Shown here: one piece after another, positions 1 to 11,152 of the stretch
Numbering within the stretch: position 1 is the first letter of the stretch
Layout of the letters: the number at the start of each line of letters is the position of its first letter
Assembly: GCF_029873635.1 (NCBI RefSeq)
Contig: NC_080425.1
Location: 47,643,678-47,707,677, forward strand
From: Malania oleifera
Taxonomy: Eukaryota; Streptophyta; Magnoliopsida; Santalales; Ximeniaceae
DNA: 64,000 bases
Direction of reading: 5' to 3'
The notes under the pieces: model-generated
Told to the model about the DNA's origin: nothing
Seen by the model: the letters and a program-made list of their open reading frames with translations, nothing else
The model's database searches: none
Made by a program: the position numbers and the translations under genes

Positions 1-693
1 GTCGATACAGGTTGACCCCCCCGGTAAATGACCGAGAGACTGTTTCTTTGTTCGTGAGCACAATAAAAGACCCATACTGCACGCATCTTCAGGGAGTAAC
101 TCCCCATGATTTCATGGATATTATGGCTATAGGAGAGAGAATTGAAGTCGACATCAAGGCGAGTCTAGTCGGGGATGGTGGCTTAGAAAGAGGAAGAGGC
201 ACAAATGATATAGGGGCAATTTAATTGGAAGAATCAGTACACAAGAGGTGGGAACCAATTACCAAAGAGAAACTTTGTTTTTGAACCTGCGGTAAATCAA
301 ATGGTGCATACGGGCATGAGGCCCTAGTTCATGGCTCCTAGGCTCACGCCAACCCCTCAGAATCAGAAAGCATAAGACAAGAACATACCCAAAAACTTCT
401 GAAGCGTGGACCCCATTCCCATGACATATGCTGAATTATTTTCTCAGCTGCGAGAAAGAGGAATGGTATCTACAATCCCTGAGATGCCCATTACGAACCC
501 TCTTCCACAGTGGTATGATCCCGAGGTCTATTGTGAGTACCATGCTAACTCTCTTGGCCATACTATTGACCGATGCTGGGCCTTTAAGCATAAAGTGCGA
601 TCATTAAGAGATGCGGGATGGTTATCTTTTGATGACAAGCAACCGGGAATCCAGGGGAATCCTCTACCCAATCACGGGGAAGGTAGTGGTTAA
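1..693 (+). pseudogene. Tat/Ogre-type Ty3/gypsy gag, frameshifted and cut by the window edge
   Basis: Remnant of a retrotransposon capsid/nucleocapsid polyprotein. The part at 12-224 has the capsid-end signature PPVNDRE...GERIE. The part at 406-693 has PIPMTYAELFSQL, PLPQWYDPE, a zinc-knuckle-like C-X2-H-X4-GH-X4-C (CEYHANSLGHTIDRC), and the following FKHKV-X2-L-X2-AGWL block. This order matches gag of the plant Tat/Ogre lineage as I know it. The two parts lie in different frames with a stop near 222, so at least one frameshift separates them. The 5' end is outside the window. No protease or RT follows before the 3' LTR at 4832, so the element is gag-only or lost pol by deletion. Identification is confident; coding capacity is lost. 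Confidence 0.8.
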
Positions 694-2540
694 CATATCT
701 GGAAGATTCCTAAATCAATGGTTTTACTCATCGACCACAGAAGCTAAAATACTGGATTTGCAAGCTTTTGATTATCCAATCCTTTTCATATGATGTTCTT
801 TTGTTTTCCTTTTGTAATCTGTTGACACCTTTGTCTCAGAAGATTTTCTTTCATCAATAAAATGAATTATGCATTTCATTATATCATTTGCATCATGAGT
901 TCAGTTGCCAAATTTTGTTTGCTTATGTTTCATGCGGGAATAGGGAAAGTAACATTGATAGTATTCACGAGCTGAAAAGAAATGTTAATTTTGAAAATTT
1001 AATCCAAAAGGGTGAAGTAGAGAAGGATGAAACAATCGTCCTCACCCTTTTGAATTCAGATGTTATGAAGAAGTATTTTACTCTCCAAGGGATTCAACGA
1101 AGTGGCTGTGCTGTTCCGACAATTTCATGTCAGTTCATCACTCATTTTTTGATCAAATGATAGATGACCATCTTTAGCCCACTAGTTATACCTAAAAGGA
1201 ACCAAATATTGATTTACCATTTGTACCCATTTGAGGCTGATTGTTAAACCAATTTTTTTTAAAAGTAAGATCACCAGAAATCTAACTTGGGGTTTAGTGA
1301 GTCATTTGAGATAATAATCATTACCAAAAGGATGGCGGACCATTTTTCTGTTATCCAAAAGAAAGGCAAAGAAAAAATCCCTTGCAAGCCCTTTTGAGCC
1401 TACGAAAAAAAATTTATTTTTTTCAATTCTTGATTAACCCATCAAAGGATCACACCCCACATTGGGGTAGTTTTAAAAAGATCAGTCCCAAATTAGGTCC
1501 AAATAAAAAGCTTAAAAAGTCCTTCATGAAAGGAAAAGCATAAAGGGTAGTAAAAGAAGAATATGCAGGAAAAATAGAGAAAGAAAGAAAGAGAAAGAAA
1601 GAAAAATAAGGGACATGATTCATATGTGATCTTTAACTAGTGAATACCTATGATAAGATTGATAAATTTTGAGCCTTATATAAATCTTTCTTTCTTTAAC
1701 CCATACCCCTAGCCTACATCACGGTCCAAATAAAAGTCCTGACCAGATTGGTATACATTGTTATCTCAAATGATTTGTCAAACTCAATGTTGAGTTTGAA
1801 CTACGTAATGACCTGATCCTAAAAAGGTACATATGCAACTTGTTCAAATAAAAAGTTTGGTCAATATCTTGCAAAGCACCTCAACTCAAAATGGGGCAGA
1901 AAATGTTATTATGGGATGAGATTTTTGAGCTTTAGTTTCCCTTTTATTTTGAAAACATGTATCCCTAAGCCTACGTTTCGTCCCAAGTCTTAAAGACCAT
2001 CTTGAGATCAAAACATGGGTTGAATTTGACTAAACTAAGGGCAACAGTTAAAATGATAGATTTCCAGTGGTTTCACAGCATAATAAATCAAGAAAAGGAG
2101 AAGTGGCTCTTGATAAAACTGGGGCAATTGATAAAAGGAAAGAATCAGTCATTCAATTTGATACGTTAACATCAACTTCATGTAACTTTTGAATACTAGT
2201 ATGAATTTTCCTCGTAATAGCATCGAAACATGGTAAAACATTTATTTTGTGCGGGATGACCTTTTGATTTAGCAAGTTGATGTCATAATCGCATAATCAT
2301 TTCAAAAAAAAAAAAACTTTTTTACTCTTAAAAGCTTTAAAAGAGGATGGATAGTCAAAGAGTTTCGAAGTCACCAGTAAGCTTCCTGTAAAGAAGGTTC
2401 CTGTTGAGAAGGTGCAATACAAGTAGAATTAGTCATAGAGCAATCTAACTAGGGCAAATGTCATGTCAGGTCTCAAAGATTTGCTTATTCAAGAGGAATT
2501 TAACAACACGACAGTAAGCAGTTACATATATATTTAACTT
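694..2540 (+). other. Non-coding internal region of the Tat-like element
   Basis: About 1.8 kb between gag and the minisatellite cluster. A 90-codon open frame at 888-1160 resembles no family I know. The rest is AT-rich with purine runs (GAAA/GAAAGA around 1570-1605, poly-A around 2305). No protease, RT, RNase H or integrase motif is visible in any frame. Confidence 0.5.
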
Positions 2541-2745
2541 GGGCAAATTTTAAGTTGAGTTTCAATGGAACCAATTCAAACACCTTCTTATCAGATTGGA
2601 ATATGAAAACAAGGCCAAAATCAATTACAGACTCATTAATTGGGGTAGATTTCATGCTAAGCTTCATTGGAACCCATTTAGGCACCTTCTTGTCAAATTG
2701 AAATTTGAAAATAGGGTTAGAATAAAAAATGGGGTTATTGATCAT
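2541..2745. repeat. 101-bp tandem duplication
   Basis: Two diverged copies of about 101 bp starting near 2541 (GGGCAAATTT) and 2642 (GGGTAGATTT). Both contain CACCTTCTT-TCA(A/G)ATTG and a GAAAA(C/T)A(A/G)GG block. First of several tandem arrays in the 3' non-coding part of the element. Confidence 0.7.
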
Positions 2746-2840
2746 AGGCATACTGAGAGAAAAGATTCATGCATTGCTATGCATTTCATGCATTGCCATA
2801 CATTTCATGCATTGCATAGAAAAATAAATGAATACATATA

Positions 2841-3090
2841 GCAACATATCCTTGCACTCTAGCATCACAAGTTAGCAACAAGCATACATATAGCAACATA
2901 TCCCTACATTCTAGCATCAAAAGTTAGCAACATACATACATATATCAACATATCTGAGCATTCTAGCATCACACGTTAGCAACATGCATGCATATAACAA
3001 CATATCCCTACATCCTAGCATCACAAGTTAGCAAAATGCATGCATATAGCAACATATCACTGCATTATGGTATCACAAGAAGCAATAAAG
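2841..3090. repeat. 52-bp minisatellite, about 5 copies
   Basis: Units start at 2841, 2893, 2945, 2997 and 3049, exactly 52 bp apart. The unit contains CAACATATC, TCTAGCATCACAAG, TTAGCAA and a GCATGCATATA block. The last copy decays after 3070. Confidence 0.9.
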
Positions 3091-3175
3091 CACCCTTCAC
3101 ACTTGTCTCGTTGAATAAGATTTTGAGTGATCATTTGGCATCCTTGATTGAGCAATTCCTATTGTGCTAATATTT

Positions 3176-3300
3176 GAAACTGAGGCAGCTGATCCCAGGC
3201 ATACATTGATTTACTTAGAAACTGGGGCAGCTGACCCCAGACACACATTGATTTATTTTGAAAGTGGGGTAGCAGATCCCAAGGACAAGTGGATTCATTC
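3176..3300. repeat. 42-bp minisatellite, 3 copies
   Basis: Units start at 3176, 3218 and 3260 (GAAACTGAGGCAGCTGATCCC and variants). Because 42 is a multiple of three, one plus-strand frame stays open through the array and reads as a 14-residue repeat (core AADPRHTLIY). I see no other sign that it is translated. Confidence 0.85.
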
Positions 3301-3372
3301 ATTGAAAGTGCATTTCCCTAACAGAGTAACCATTTTCCAAACTTTGGTTTCACATCTTATTACTGCTTGAAG

Positions 3373-4289
3373 TGGCTCGGATCATCGTATCCTCTACGGC
3401 TCAGATTCTTACATTTGCAGCAAGCCATCATTGTGTCCTATGGCTTAAATCATCGTATCTGCTACAGCTCGAATTCTTACATTCGTAGCAAGCCATCGTT
3501 GTGTGGTATGGCTTGGATCATCGTACCCGTTACGGTTCGGATTCTTACATTCGCAACAAGCCATCATTGTGTTGTGTGGCTCGAATCATCGTATCTACTA
3601 CAACTTAGATTCTTACATTCGTAGCAAGTCATCGTTGTGTCATGTGGCTCGGATCTTCGTATCCACTATGGCTCGGATTCTTATATTTGTAGCAATTCAT
3701 CGTTGTGTGGTATGACTCTGATCATCGCATCCGCTACAGCTCATATTCTTACATTCGCTGCAAACTATCATTGTGTCATGTGGCTCAGATCAATGTATCC
3801 ATTACGACTCAGATTCTTACATTTGCAGTAAGTCATCATTATGTCATATGGCTCGGATCATCGTATCCGCTACGGCTCAAATTCTTACATTCGAAGCAAG
3901 CCATTATTGTGTTGTGTGGCTCGGATCATCGTATCCACTATTGCTCGGATTCTTATATTCGAAGCAAGCCACCATTTTATCGTATGACTCAGATCATCAT
4001 ATCCTCTGTGACTCAGATTCTTACATTTGAAGCAAGCCATTATTGTGTCTTATGGCTCAGATCATTGTATTCGCTATGACTCAGATTCTTACATTCGAAG
4101 CAAACCACCATTGTGTTGTATGGCTCGGATTATCGTATCCGTTACAACTCGGATTCTTAGATTTGAAGCAAGCCATCATTGTGTTGTATGGCTCAGATAA
4201 TCGTATCCGCTATGGCTCGAATTCTTACATTCGAAGCAAGCCATCTTTGCGTCACTTGACTCGGATCCTCATATCCATCTTGACCTGGA
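3373..4289. repeat. 68-bp minisatellite, 14 copies
   Basis: TGGCTCGGATCATCGTATCC or variants recur at 3373, 3441, 3509, 3577, 3645, 3713, 3781, 3849, 3917, 3985, 4053, 4121, 4189 and 4257, always 68 bp apart. Each unit also carries GATTCTTACATTCG-AGCAAGCCATCATTGTGT. Copies differ by scattered substitutions, mostly transitions, with no length change. Satellite-like arrays in the 3' untranslated region are a known trait of Tat/Ogre elements, which fits the gag upstream and the LTR downstream. Confidence 0.95.
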
Positions 4290-4672
4290 TTCTTACATTC
4301 AGTGCAAGTTAACCCTGTATACTTCCACCCAGGTTCTTACATCCAGTGCAAGTCATCCCTGTGTACCTCGACCTAGATTCTTACATTCAGTGCAAGTCAA
4401 CCTTGCGTACTTCTGCCTAAATTCTTACATTCAGTGCAAGTCATCCTTGTGTACCTTGGCCTAGATTCTTACAATTTAGTGCAAGTCAAGCCTAAATACT
4501 ACCACCTGGATTCTTACATCCAGTGCAAGTCCTCCTAGTGTACCTTGGCTTGGATTCTTACATTCAGTGCAAGTCATCCCTGTGTACCTCAGCCTGCATT
4601 CTTACATTCAGCGCAAGTCAACGCTGCATACTCCCACCTGGATTTTTACATTTAGTGCAAATCATCCCTGGT
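4290..4672. repeat. 44-bp minisatellite, 9 copies, continuing the 68-bp array
   Basis: TTCTTACATTCAGTGCAAGT or variants start at 4290, 4334, 4378, 4422, 4466, 4511, 4555, 4599 and 4643: 44 bp apart with one 45-bp step. The TTCTTACATTC...GCAAG core is shared with the 68-bp unit; the TGGCTCGGATCATCGTATCC part is missing. The array therefore changes unit length near 4290. Confidence 0.9.
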
Positions 4673-4818
4673 TGGTAGAAAATAAACAACACTTGATTAA
4701 CCTAAAAGTCATAGGTAGTTGTTTGGCTTGGCTAAAATAGACATCTTTTATCTTTGCAGGCTTGTTGTTACAAAAAAACGTAAGAGAGTTCCTATCGTTA
4801 CATTGAAGCAACAACTAC

Positions 4819-4831
4819 AAAAAGGGGTAGT
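4819..4831 (+). other. Polypurine tract of the Tat-like element
   Basis: AAAAAGGGGTAGT lies directly before the LTR start TGTAGACACC. This is the expected position of the plus-strand DNA primer and fixes the element as plus-strand. Confidence 0.7.
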
Positions 4832-4875
4832 TGTAGACACCCTATTTTTGCCCGAACCAAATATAACAAAAGGGT

Positions 4876-4880
4876 TACTA

Positions 4881-4920
<40 letters not shown>

Positions 4921-4948
4921 TTCAGTACTTTTATTATCATCATCATCA

Positions 4949-4986
<38 letters not shown>

Positions 4987-5111
4987 GTTATTATTATTAT
5001 TGTTGTTATTATTATTACTTTAATGTTATTATTTTTATTATTTTTATCATTCTTATTATTTCTATTTTATTATTACTTTACTATAATTATTGTTATTATT
5101 TTTACTATTTC

Positions 5112-5150
<39 letters not shown>

Positions 5151-5283
5151 GTATTATCATTATTTTTATATATTATTATTATTACATTACGATTATTATT
5201 TTTAATATATTATTATTATTATTACATTACAATTATTATTTTTAATATATTATTATTATTATTATGTTATTTTTTTATTATTA

Positions 5284-5326
<43 letters not shown>

Positions 5327-5331
5327 TTTTA
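4876..5331. repeat. Compound (ATT)n microsatellite in U3
   Basis: About 450 bp of ATT/TTA repeats, interrupted by ATC, TTTTA and TTACATTACA variants, followed by a purine run (A with scattered G) to about 5390. It sits in U3, ending about 85 bp before the TATA box. It creates spurious low-complexity open frames on both strands. Confidence 0.95.
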
Positions 5332-5416
5332 TTGTTACCATAAAAGTACAAAAAAAAAAAAAAGAAAAAAAAAAGAAAAAAAAAAAGAATAAGGATTTTA
5401 GGGTTTTGTTTTGGCT

Positions 5417-5424
5417 TATAAAAG
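5417..5424 (+). promoter_or_regulatory. Putative TATA box of the Tat-like LTR
   Basis: TATAAAAG preceded by GTTTTGGCT. Transcription would start about 30 bp downstream, near 5450. Confidence 0.55.
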
Positions 5425-7307
5425 AAGAGAAAAGAAGAGAAAAGAACACGCAAACACACAATAGTCGGGGGTGGAGCCATTCAAAAAACGAAAACAAAAA
5501 AAAAAAACCTAACTCTCCCTCCCTCATTCTCTCATTCTCTCTTGCTCCCTTTCTTCTTTGCTCACCCCTTCTCCATCTTTCCTCTCCCACTCTCCATTCT
5601 CTTATCTTCCATCTCTCCTTCTCCCTCCTTGCTCCGCCATTGCACACCACCACGGCCTGCTTCCTCATTAGTCACCTCCATGTAGCATCGTTCCTCCACG
5701 CCTTGTACCCGCAGCCCACAACTACCACCAACCTCTGCAACCCAGCAACAACCACACAACACAATCCACAATTCCTCTTAGCTTTGGATAGATCTCAACT
5801 CCGAAGCCTCCTGCGAGCAATGAGTAACGAGCACTTGAGTAGTCAAGCACCCAGCGCCGCAACACACAACAAGTCAGCATGCTGCTCCAACCTCTAACCA
5901 CATACTTCATCGCCTACCAGTTGCCACAACACCACCATCCGAAGCTTGGTCTCCTTGGCCATTGCACTGATCGGCATAGTCATTGACTCGCCAACCCCCA
6001 CCTTTGGTGTCTCTGATAGCCACCTTGAACCTAGCTTCGATGTCACTCCTTCACAAAGTCATTAACCATAGCTCTAGTCATCTTCAACCTCTCGACCGAA
6101 ACAGATAGCCTTTGGCCACACATGGTAGCCTCCCAAGCCCCCCTCGCGTAGCCATGACCCCTGGCCATCTGAATATGACTATCCCCCCACGATGAGTTCC
6201 GTGCCTCCCACCATGCACACACACATGCAAGTTTTTTTTTTTTTTTTTTTTGTCTTGTTTTGTGTTTATTTTTTATTGTTTTAAAGTTTAAATTTTTATT
6301 TGTTTTACCCTGTTATACATGTTAAAATTGTTAATTGAAGGTTTTATTTATTTATTAATATTTGATGTGGTTATATAATCTTGTCATACAGAGATTAATA
6401 TTCATTGTGTATGTTTAACGATTGATATTGTGATATGTTCGTTTTTTTTATTCTATACGTTGATCGTATTGTTACTATTATTTGTATCATCATTATTATT
6501 AGATTTTGATTATTTTTATTATTGTCTTTGTGTTTCCATGATTATTGTCACTTTAATAGGCTTATATGGTATATAGTATGATGTTATTACTATGTTTATA
6601 TTTAATATTGCCTATTAGGATATTTTTAGCATTTCAACATATAGGGTACTACTTATTATGGTATCTTTAGTATATTAGTATTACTTATCAGAGTATTACT
6701 TATTATGGTATCTTTAGTATATTAGTATTACTTATCAGAGTATTTTTAGTATTTTAATATATAGGGTATTATTTATTATGGTATCTTAAGTATATTAATA
6801 TATATAACTTATTTGGGGGTATTTTTAGTATTCTAATATATATGGTATTACTTATTATAGCGTGTAGTTATTATTATGTATTATGGTCCTTTTTTTTATA
6901 TGGGTGTAATCCCTATGATTTTAACGAGAGGGTATGAGCTTTTGGACTTCACGTACCTTTAGTTATGAGGGAATATATATTATATATATTTTTGTGGGTA
7001 TTTCAAAAATTCACTAAAAGGGAGTAATTTTAAAGACTTTTCAAATTTACTTAGGGATAATTTCATAATTAATTAGGTACCATTCGTAAGAATGTGCGCG
7101 TAGGGGGTGCTCGTACCTTCCCCTTGCATAACGAAACTCCCAATTCCAGCTTTGGTAACACAGACCAATTCTACCCTTAACTGGGTAGTAATTAAGTGTT
7201 TTAACCACACTAAAAGGTTAGTGGCGACTCCAATATTCCTATTTTTTCCTGAAAATATTAAAATAATTTTTTATTTCGCCGACCCTGCACTTTGGGACAT
7301 TGCGACA

Positions 7308-7956
7308 AGAGATATTAATTTAAAAGGTAAATTTGTGAAGCATATCATTCATATAACGATCTTATTGTTACATACATACTGAGCTTCAAGTTTTATCATA
7401 TGAATATGTGTTAGAAATTTTTATTGTACTCATTAGCTTGTTCATAAGCATCTGAGTATTCAGGAATTTCATCTAGCTATTGCATTGATGGTTGGGGTTT
7501 GGGAAGGAGGAAGTTGTGTCTCGTGTAAGCAGCGGAGTAGGAGGAAGCTACACCTCTTGTAAGCAGCGGAGTAGGAGGAAGCTGTGTTTTTTGTAAGCTG
7601 TGGAGTAGGAGGAAGCTATACCTCTTATAAGCAACACGTTTGTAACGGGAAGCTCCATCCTAGTTAAAGGAGCGGATTAGTGCAATTCTTTTCTCATTCA
7701 TGGTTTGTTTGAGCTTACAAAATAAATCATGCATGTGATGTGTGTGCTTATTACAAACCGATTACCCTAATTACTATTACAGACAAATTTCACTAAAATT
7801 ATTACAATTAAGAGCATTAGTTTGTCTTCAAGCTTTGAGCTTTCACATGCCATTGATGATATGCTAGTATGAACCTGCACATAGATTAGATATTTATTAA
7901 ATACAATCGTATGTGTCATTATCAAAACTAGGGCGTGACCTATAAGGTCAACACCT
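7308..7956. other. Unassigned spacer between two elements
   Basis: Sequence between the Tat-like LTR and the truncated Tekay element. Apart from a 34-bp minisatellite (7525-7660) I recognise nothing: no LTR end, coding motif or gene. Confidence 0.4.
7525..7660. repeat. 34-bp minisatellite, 4 copies
   Basis: GTAAGCAGCGGAGTAGGAGG units start at 7525, 7559, 7593 and 7627, exactly 34 bp apart. Each unit also has AAGCT(A/G)(C/T)(A/G)CCTCTT or a variant. A partial unit precedes at about 7505. Confidence 0.9.
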
Positions 7957-8339
7957 TCAAATCTTTAGAGCATATACCACTGTAGCTAACTCTAAATCAT
8001 GTATCAGGTAGTTCTTTTCATATTCTTTAAGCTTCCGAAAAGCATAGGCAATAACTCTTCCATGCTGCATTAGCTCGAACCCGAGTCCCTTCTAAGATGC
8101 ATCACTATATATCACAAACCAATCCTCTCTTGATGGAATAGATAATACCGATTCAGTGACCAGTCGTAGCTTCAATTTCTAGAAGCTCTGCTCACAATCA
8201 CTAGTCCATTCAAACCTCACATTTTTTCTCGTGATTCGTGTCAGTGGACCCGATAATTTGGAGAAGCCAACACAAAATTTCTGTAATATCTTTCCAGACC
8301 TAGAAAACTTCTGACCTCCTGAAAATTCCTCGGTCTCAC
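7957..8339 (-). pseudogene. Tekay-type RNase H, truncated
   Basis: The minus strand at about 8130-7960 reads as the start of a Ty3/gypsy RNase [16 protein letters not shown], then [14 protein letters not shown]. The usual continuation (WRHYLYG...DHKSLKY) is missing, and stops follow near 7955. The element breaks here, losing the rest of RNase H, integrase and the 3' LTR. The tether between RT and RNase H lies at about 8200-8339. Confidence 0.7.
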
Positions 8340-9140
8340 TCAACCCACCACTGCTTTTATCTTGCTCGGGTCAACTGATATGCCATCCCTGAAGATCACA
8401 TGCCCGAGGAAGGTAACCTCCCTCAACCATAATTCACATTTCCTGAATTTAACATAAAACTTTTTCTCCCTTAACACATGCAAGACCAGCCTCAAATGAT
8501 CCTTATGTTCCTCAAAACTCTTTGAGTAGACCAGTACATCATCAATAAATACCACAACAAACTGTTCTACGTATTGATGGAACACCCAATTCATTAGGTC
8601 CATAAACACTGCGAGTCCATTAGTCAATCCGAATAGCATTACCAAAAACTTGTAGTGTCTGTACCTGTTTCTGAAAGTTGTCTTCGAAATGTCCTTTACT
8701 CTAACTTTCACCTGTTTGTATCTTAACCGAAGGTCAATCTTGGAGTAGACCTAGGTCCCCTGGAGCTAATCAAATAAATCATCAATTCTGGAAAGAGAAT
8801 ATTTATTCTTAACTGTTAGTTTATTTATTTCTCTATAACCTATACACACCCTCATAGTCCCATCTTTCTTCTTTACGAACAGGACTGGCGCTCCCCAAGG
8901 CGACACACTTGGTCTGATAAACCCTTTATCCATCAACTCCTGCAACTGATCTTACAATTCTTTTAGTTCAGCTGGAGCCATTTTATATGGTGCTTTAGAT
9001 ATCGGTGCCAATCCTGGTAGAAGATCCATAGTAAATTCAATATCTCGGTCTGGTGGTAAACCAAGTAATTCCTTTGGAAAAACAACTATAAATTCTCTAA
9101 CTATTGGAATATCAGCATGTTTCAGTTCTTCCCTCGGCAA
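8340..9140 (-). pseudogene. Tekay/Del-type Ty3/gypsy reverse transcriptase
   Basis: The upstream part (9140-8952) has [18 protein letters not shown] and MAPAELKEL, the linker before RT in Tekay chromoviruses. The catalytic part (8711-8340) contains [18 protein letters not shown], the active-site box [11 protein letters not shown] and [18 protein letters not shown]. Between them, at about 8950-8712, the frame is broken by stops although KKKDG and the IDDL(F)DQL equivalent remain visible on the minus strand. The catalytic aspartates survive but the open frame does not. Confidence 0.85.
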
Positions 9141-9289
9141 CTTCTTTATGTAAGCAATATACCCCTAGCAACCACCCTAAAGCAAGCTCCTCGCCTGAAT
9201 AGCTGGCACAAACTGTTGTAAGGCGTGCACATGTGAACCTATATATATGAATTCTTGCTAACCTAGGAGTCTTATAATCACTTCTTTTC

Positions 9290-9560
9290 GATGAAAATCT
9301 ATGCTGGCTTCATTAGATGCCAGCCAGTTCATACCCAATATCACATTGTATCCCTACAAATCTAATACCACAAGATCGGTTGGTAGTACTTTCTCCAAAA
9401 TGACCACCATAGAATTTTTAAGTATTCTCCTATACCTCATTACTGATCCAGTCGGCGCCACAATTAATAATTCAACATCTAGCAGCTGTGCCTCAATCCC
9501 AGATAACTTAGCATACCCTGACGACATAAAAGAATGGGTGATACCTGTGTAAAAAAAAAA
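9290..9560 (-). pseudogene. Tekay-type aspartic protease, active site disrupted
   Basis: The minus strand reads GYNVILGMNWLAS at about 9355-9315, the end of the retropepsin domain, and THSFMSSGYAKLS near 9540-9500, which normally follows the D-S/T-G-A active site. The active-site codons themselves are replaced by a run of 14 T (A on the plus strand, about 9551-9564), so catalysis is lost. Confidence 0.65.
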
Positions 9561-9565
9561 AAAAC

Positions 9566-10686
9566 AACTTTTTATGGTAAATCAGTAAGAATACCTATCA
9601 CGATGTCTCCGGCAGCCTCAACATCTCCCAGCATCAATGCATGAACTTTCATCAGAGTTGTGTTCCTCTGCTAGCTACCACGAGGCACCTGGTAACTACC
9701 TCGAAACGATTTGTGAGTTGGTGCATGGGCTAGCAGTCCCTGACATGACCAATCACTATGGCCGGGTCTTCCACATCGATAACAGACGTTTTCTCCCATC
9801 CTATATTCACCTAGATGTCTCCGGCCACATCAAGAGTATATGAGATAAGTCTGCCCACTCTGAGAACCACTATACCCTATCAACTACCTCTGGCCTCCTC
9901 CATACTGGCCTCCTCTCCATGGGCCTCAGCTAGAAACTGCCAGAAAACCAGGAGGCGTGGGCCTTCTTCTCTAGCACGGTACTCCTACGTCTGTCCGTTC
10001 ACTCTCTTCTACTACTATGGCCCTATCAACTAGTTTAGAGAAGTCTTGTACTTTTAGAATCGCCACCTGATTATATATATGTTGCCTCTAACCCCTCTCA
10101 AACATCCTGGCCTTCTTAGCTTCAATTGACACTATGTATAGAGGAAATCATGACAGCTCAATGAATTTTGCCGCATACTACTGAACTGTCAACGACTCCT
10201 AAGTCAAACTCAGAAACTCCTGCACTTTAGCCTCTCTAGTAGTAGTGGGAAAATATCTGTCAAAGAATATGTCTCTGAACCGGCTTCATGTCATAGGCAC
10301 TGGTATGGATCTCTGCTCCTCCATTAATCTGGTAGTCGTTCACCATCTCTCAGCTTCTTCTGTCAACTTATACGTGGCATAGAGGACCCTCTGTTCATCG
10401 GTGCAGTGGAGCACCGTCAGTACCTTCTCCATCTCCTACATCTAGTTCTCAGCAACTGTAGGATCAGCTGCTCCTGAAAACACCGGAGGATTCACCTTCG
10501 TGAACTTCTCTATCATACACCTTGCACTGTAGATGGACCTCCCTGCTCCCTGGAGTTCTGTGCAATCTCATCCATGACCTGCTGAGCTATGTTGCATAAA
10601 AAAACATCTGAGTCCCTGCCGCCCATGCTAGAAGGCCTTGCTCCATCATCACCACTAGCATGAGCACTACTACCTCCAGGATCCAT
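9566..10686 (-). pseudogene. Tekay-type gag
   Basis: Starts at an ATG at 10686-10684 ([18 protein letters not shown]), about 370 bp downstream of the primer-binding site, which is why I chose this start. The matrix/capsid part is broken by stops. A CCHC zinc knuckle, CYRCGRPGHSDWSC, lies at about 9789-9745. Gag and pol of Tekay elements form one long frame; here it is interrupted repeatedly. Confidence 0.75.
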
Positions 10687-10830
10687 CCTGCAATAACACC
10701 AAATTATTTTAAGAATCTGAACCTCATAATACTAGTCTTATATTAATCTAACTAAAATATCCTTATACCACCTATCACTAATTTAAGGTCTAGTCCTACC
10801 ATATGGAAAAAGAAATTGACGATAATTTAC

Positions 10831-10859
10831 TATGGTTTTCCTTAAATCGTCACCTCAAG
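10831..10859 (-). other. Conserved leader motif between PBS and gag
   Basis: On the minus strand, TGACGATTTAAGGAAAACCAT. Near-identical blocks stand at equivalent positions in the two other Tekay elements of the window (38178-38216 minus, 44112-44141 plus). Confidence 0.6.
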
Positions 10860-11053
10860 AAAAACACAAATACCATCTTGAAATTCCTGCTTCTAGACTG
10901 CAAAATAGAACCCTAAATTCTCATCCTAGGTTCCCATCATTAACTCACAGATATTCTGTTCTATCCCAATTTATATCCTTCTCAAAATTCCATTCCTATA
11001 TTCTGGTATTATTTTTCGTTGTACTCTAGAGTCTACAGAACCTAGCAACCTAG

Positions 11054-11065
11054 GCTCTGATACCA
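11054..11065 (-). other. Primer-binding site (initiator Met tRNA type)
   Basis: The minus strand reads TGGTATCAGAGC, the standard complement to the 3' end of plant initiator methionine tRNA, 3 bp from the LTR end at 11069. It fixes the element as minus-strand and the LTR boundary. Confidence 0.9.
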
Positions 11066-11068
11066 AAA

Positions 11069-11104
11069 TGTAACTACCTGAAAATTTATACCATTATTTT
11101 CTTA

Positions 11105-11152
<48 letters not shown>

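Larger units (their letters stand above)
4832..7307 (+). mobile_element. 3' LTR of the Tat/Ogre-type element, about 2.48 kb
   Basis: Begins TGTAGACACCCTATTTTTGC right after a polypurine tract and ends GGGACATTGCGACA at 7307, giving TG...CA termini. The start and the 3' block around 7100-7230 (GGGGTGCTCGTACCTTCCC, ACTCCCAATTCC, AGTGGCGACTCC) match the usual layout of plant Tat/Ogre LTRs. U3 holds a compound ATT microsatellite and a poly-A/purine run; a TATA box follows at 5417. The other LTR and the 5-bp target duplication are outside the window or unresolved. The long open frames here are products of the ATT repeat. Confidence 0.8.

Noticed and set aside
888-1160. 90-codon frame after the Tat gag
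   Set aside because: No similarity I recognise, and no supporting context; noted but not called a gene.
3373-4672. Possible CRISPR array
   Set aside because: Units are contiguous and similar along their full length with no unique spacers; plant nuclear context.
4719-5897. 392-codon open frame, the longest on the plus strand
   Set aside because: Made of ATT/TTA microsatellite (runs of Tyr and Leu) and an A-rich run inside an LTR; no domain, and low complexity throughout.
11054-11065. tRNA-like 3' end sequences at this and other PBS positions
   Set aside because: Only the 12-18 bp complementary to a tRNA end is present; no cloverleaf around it.
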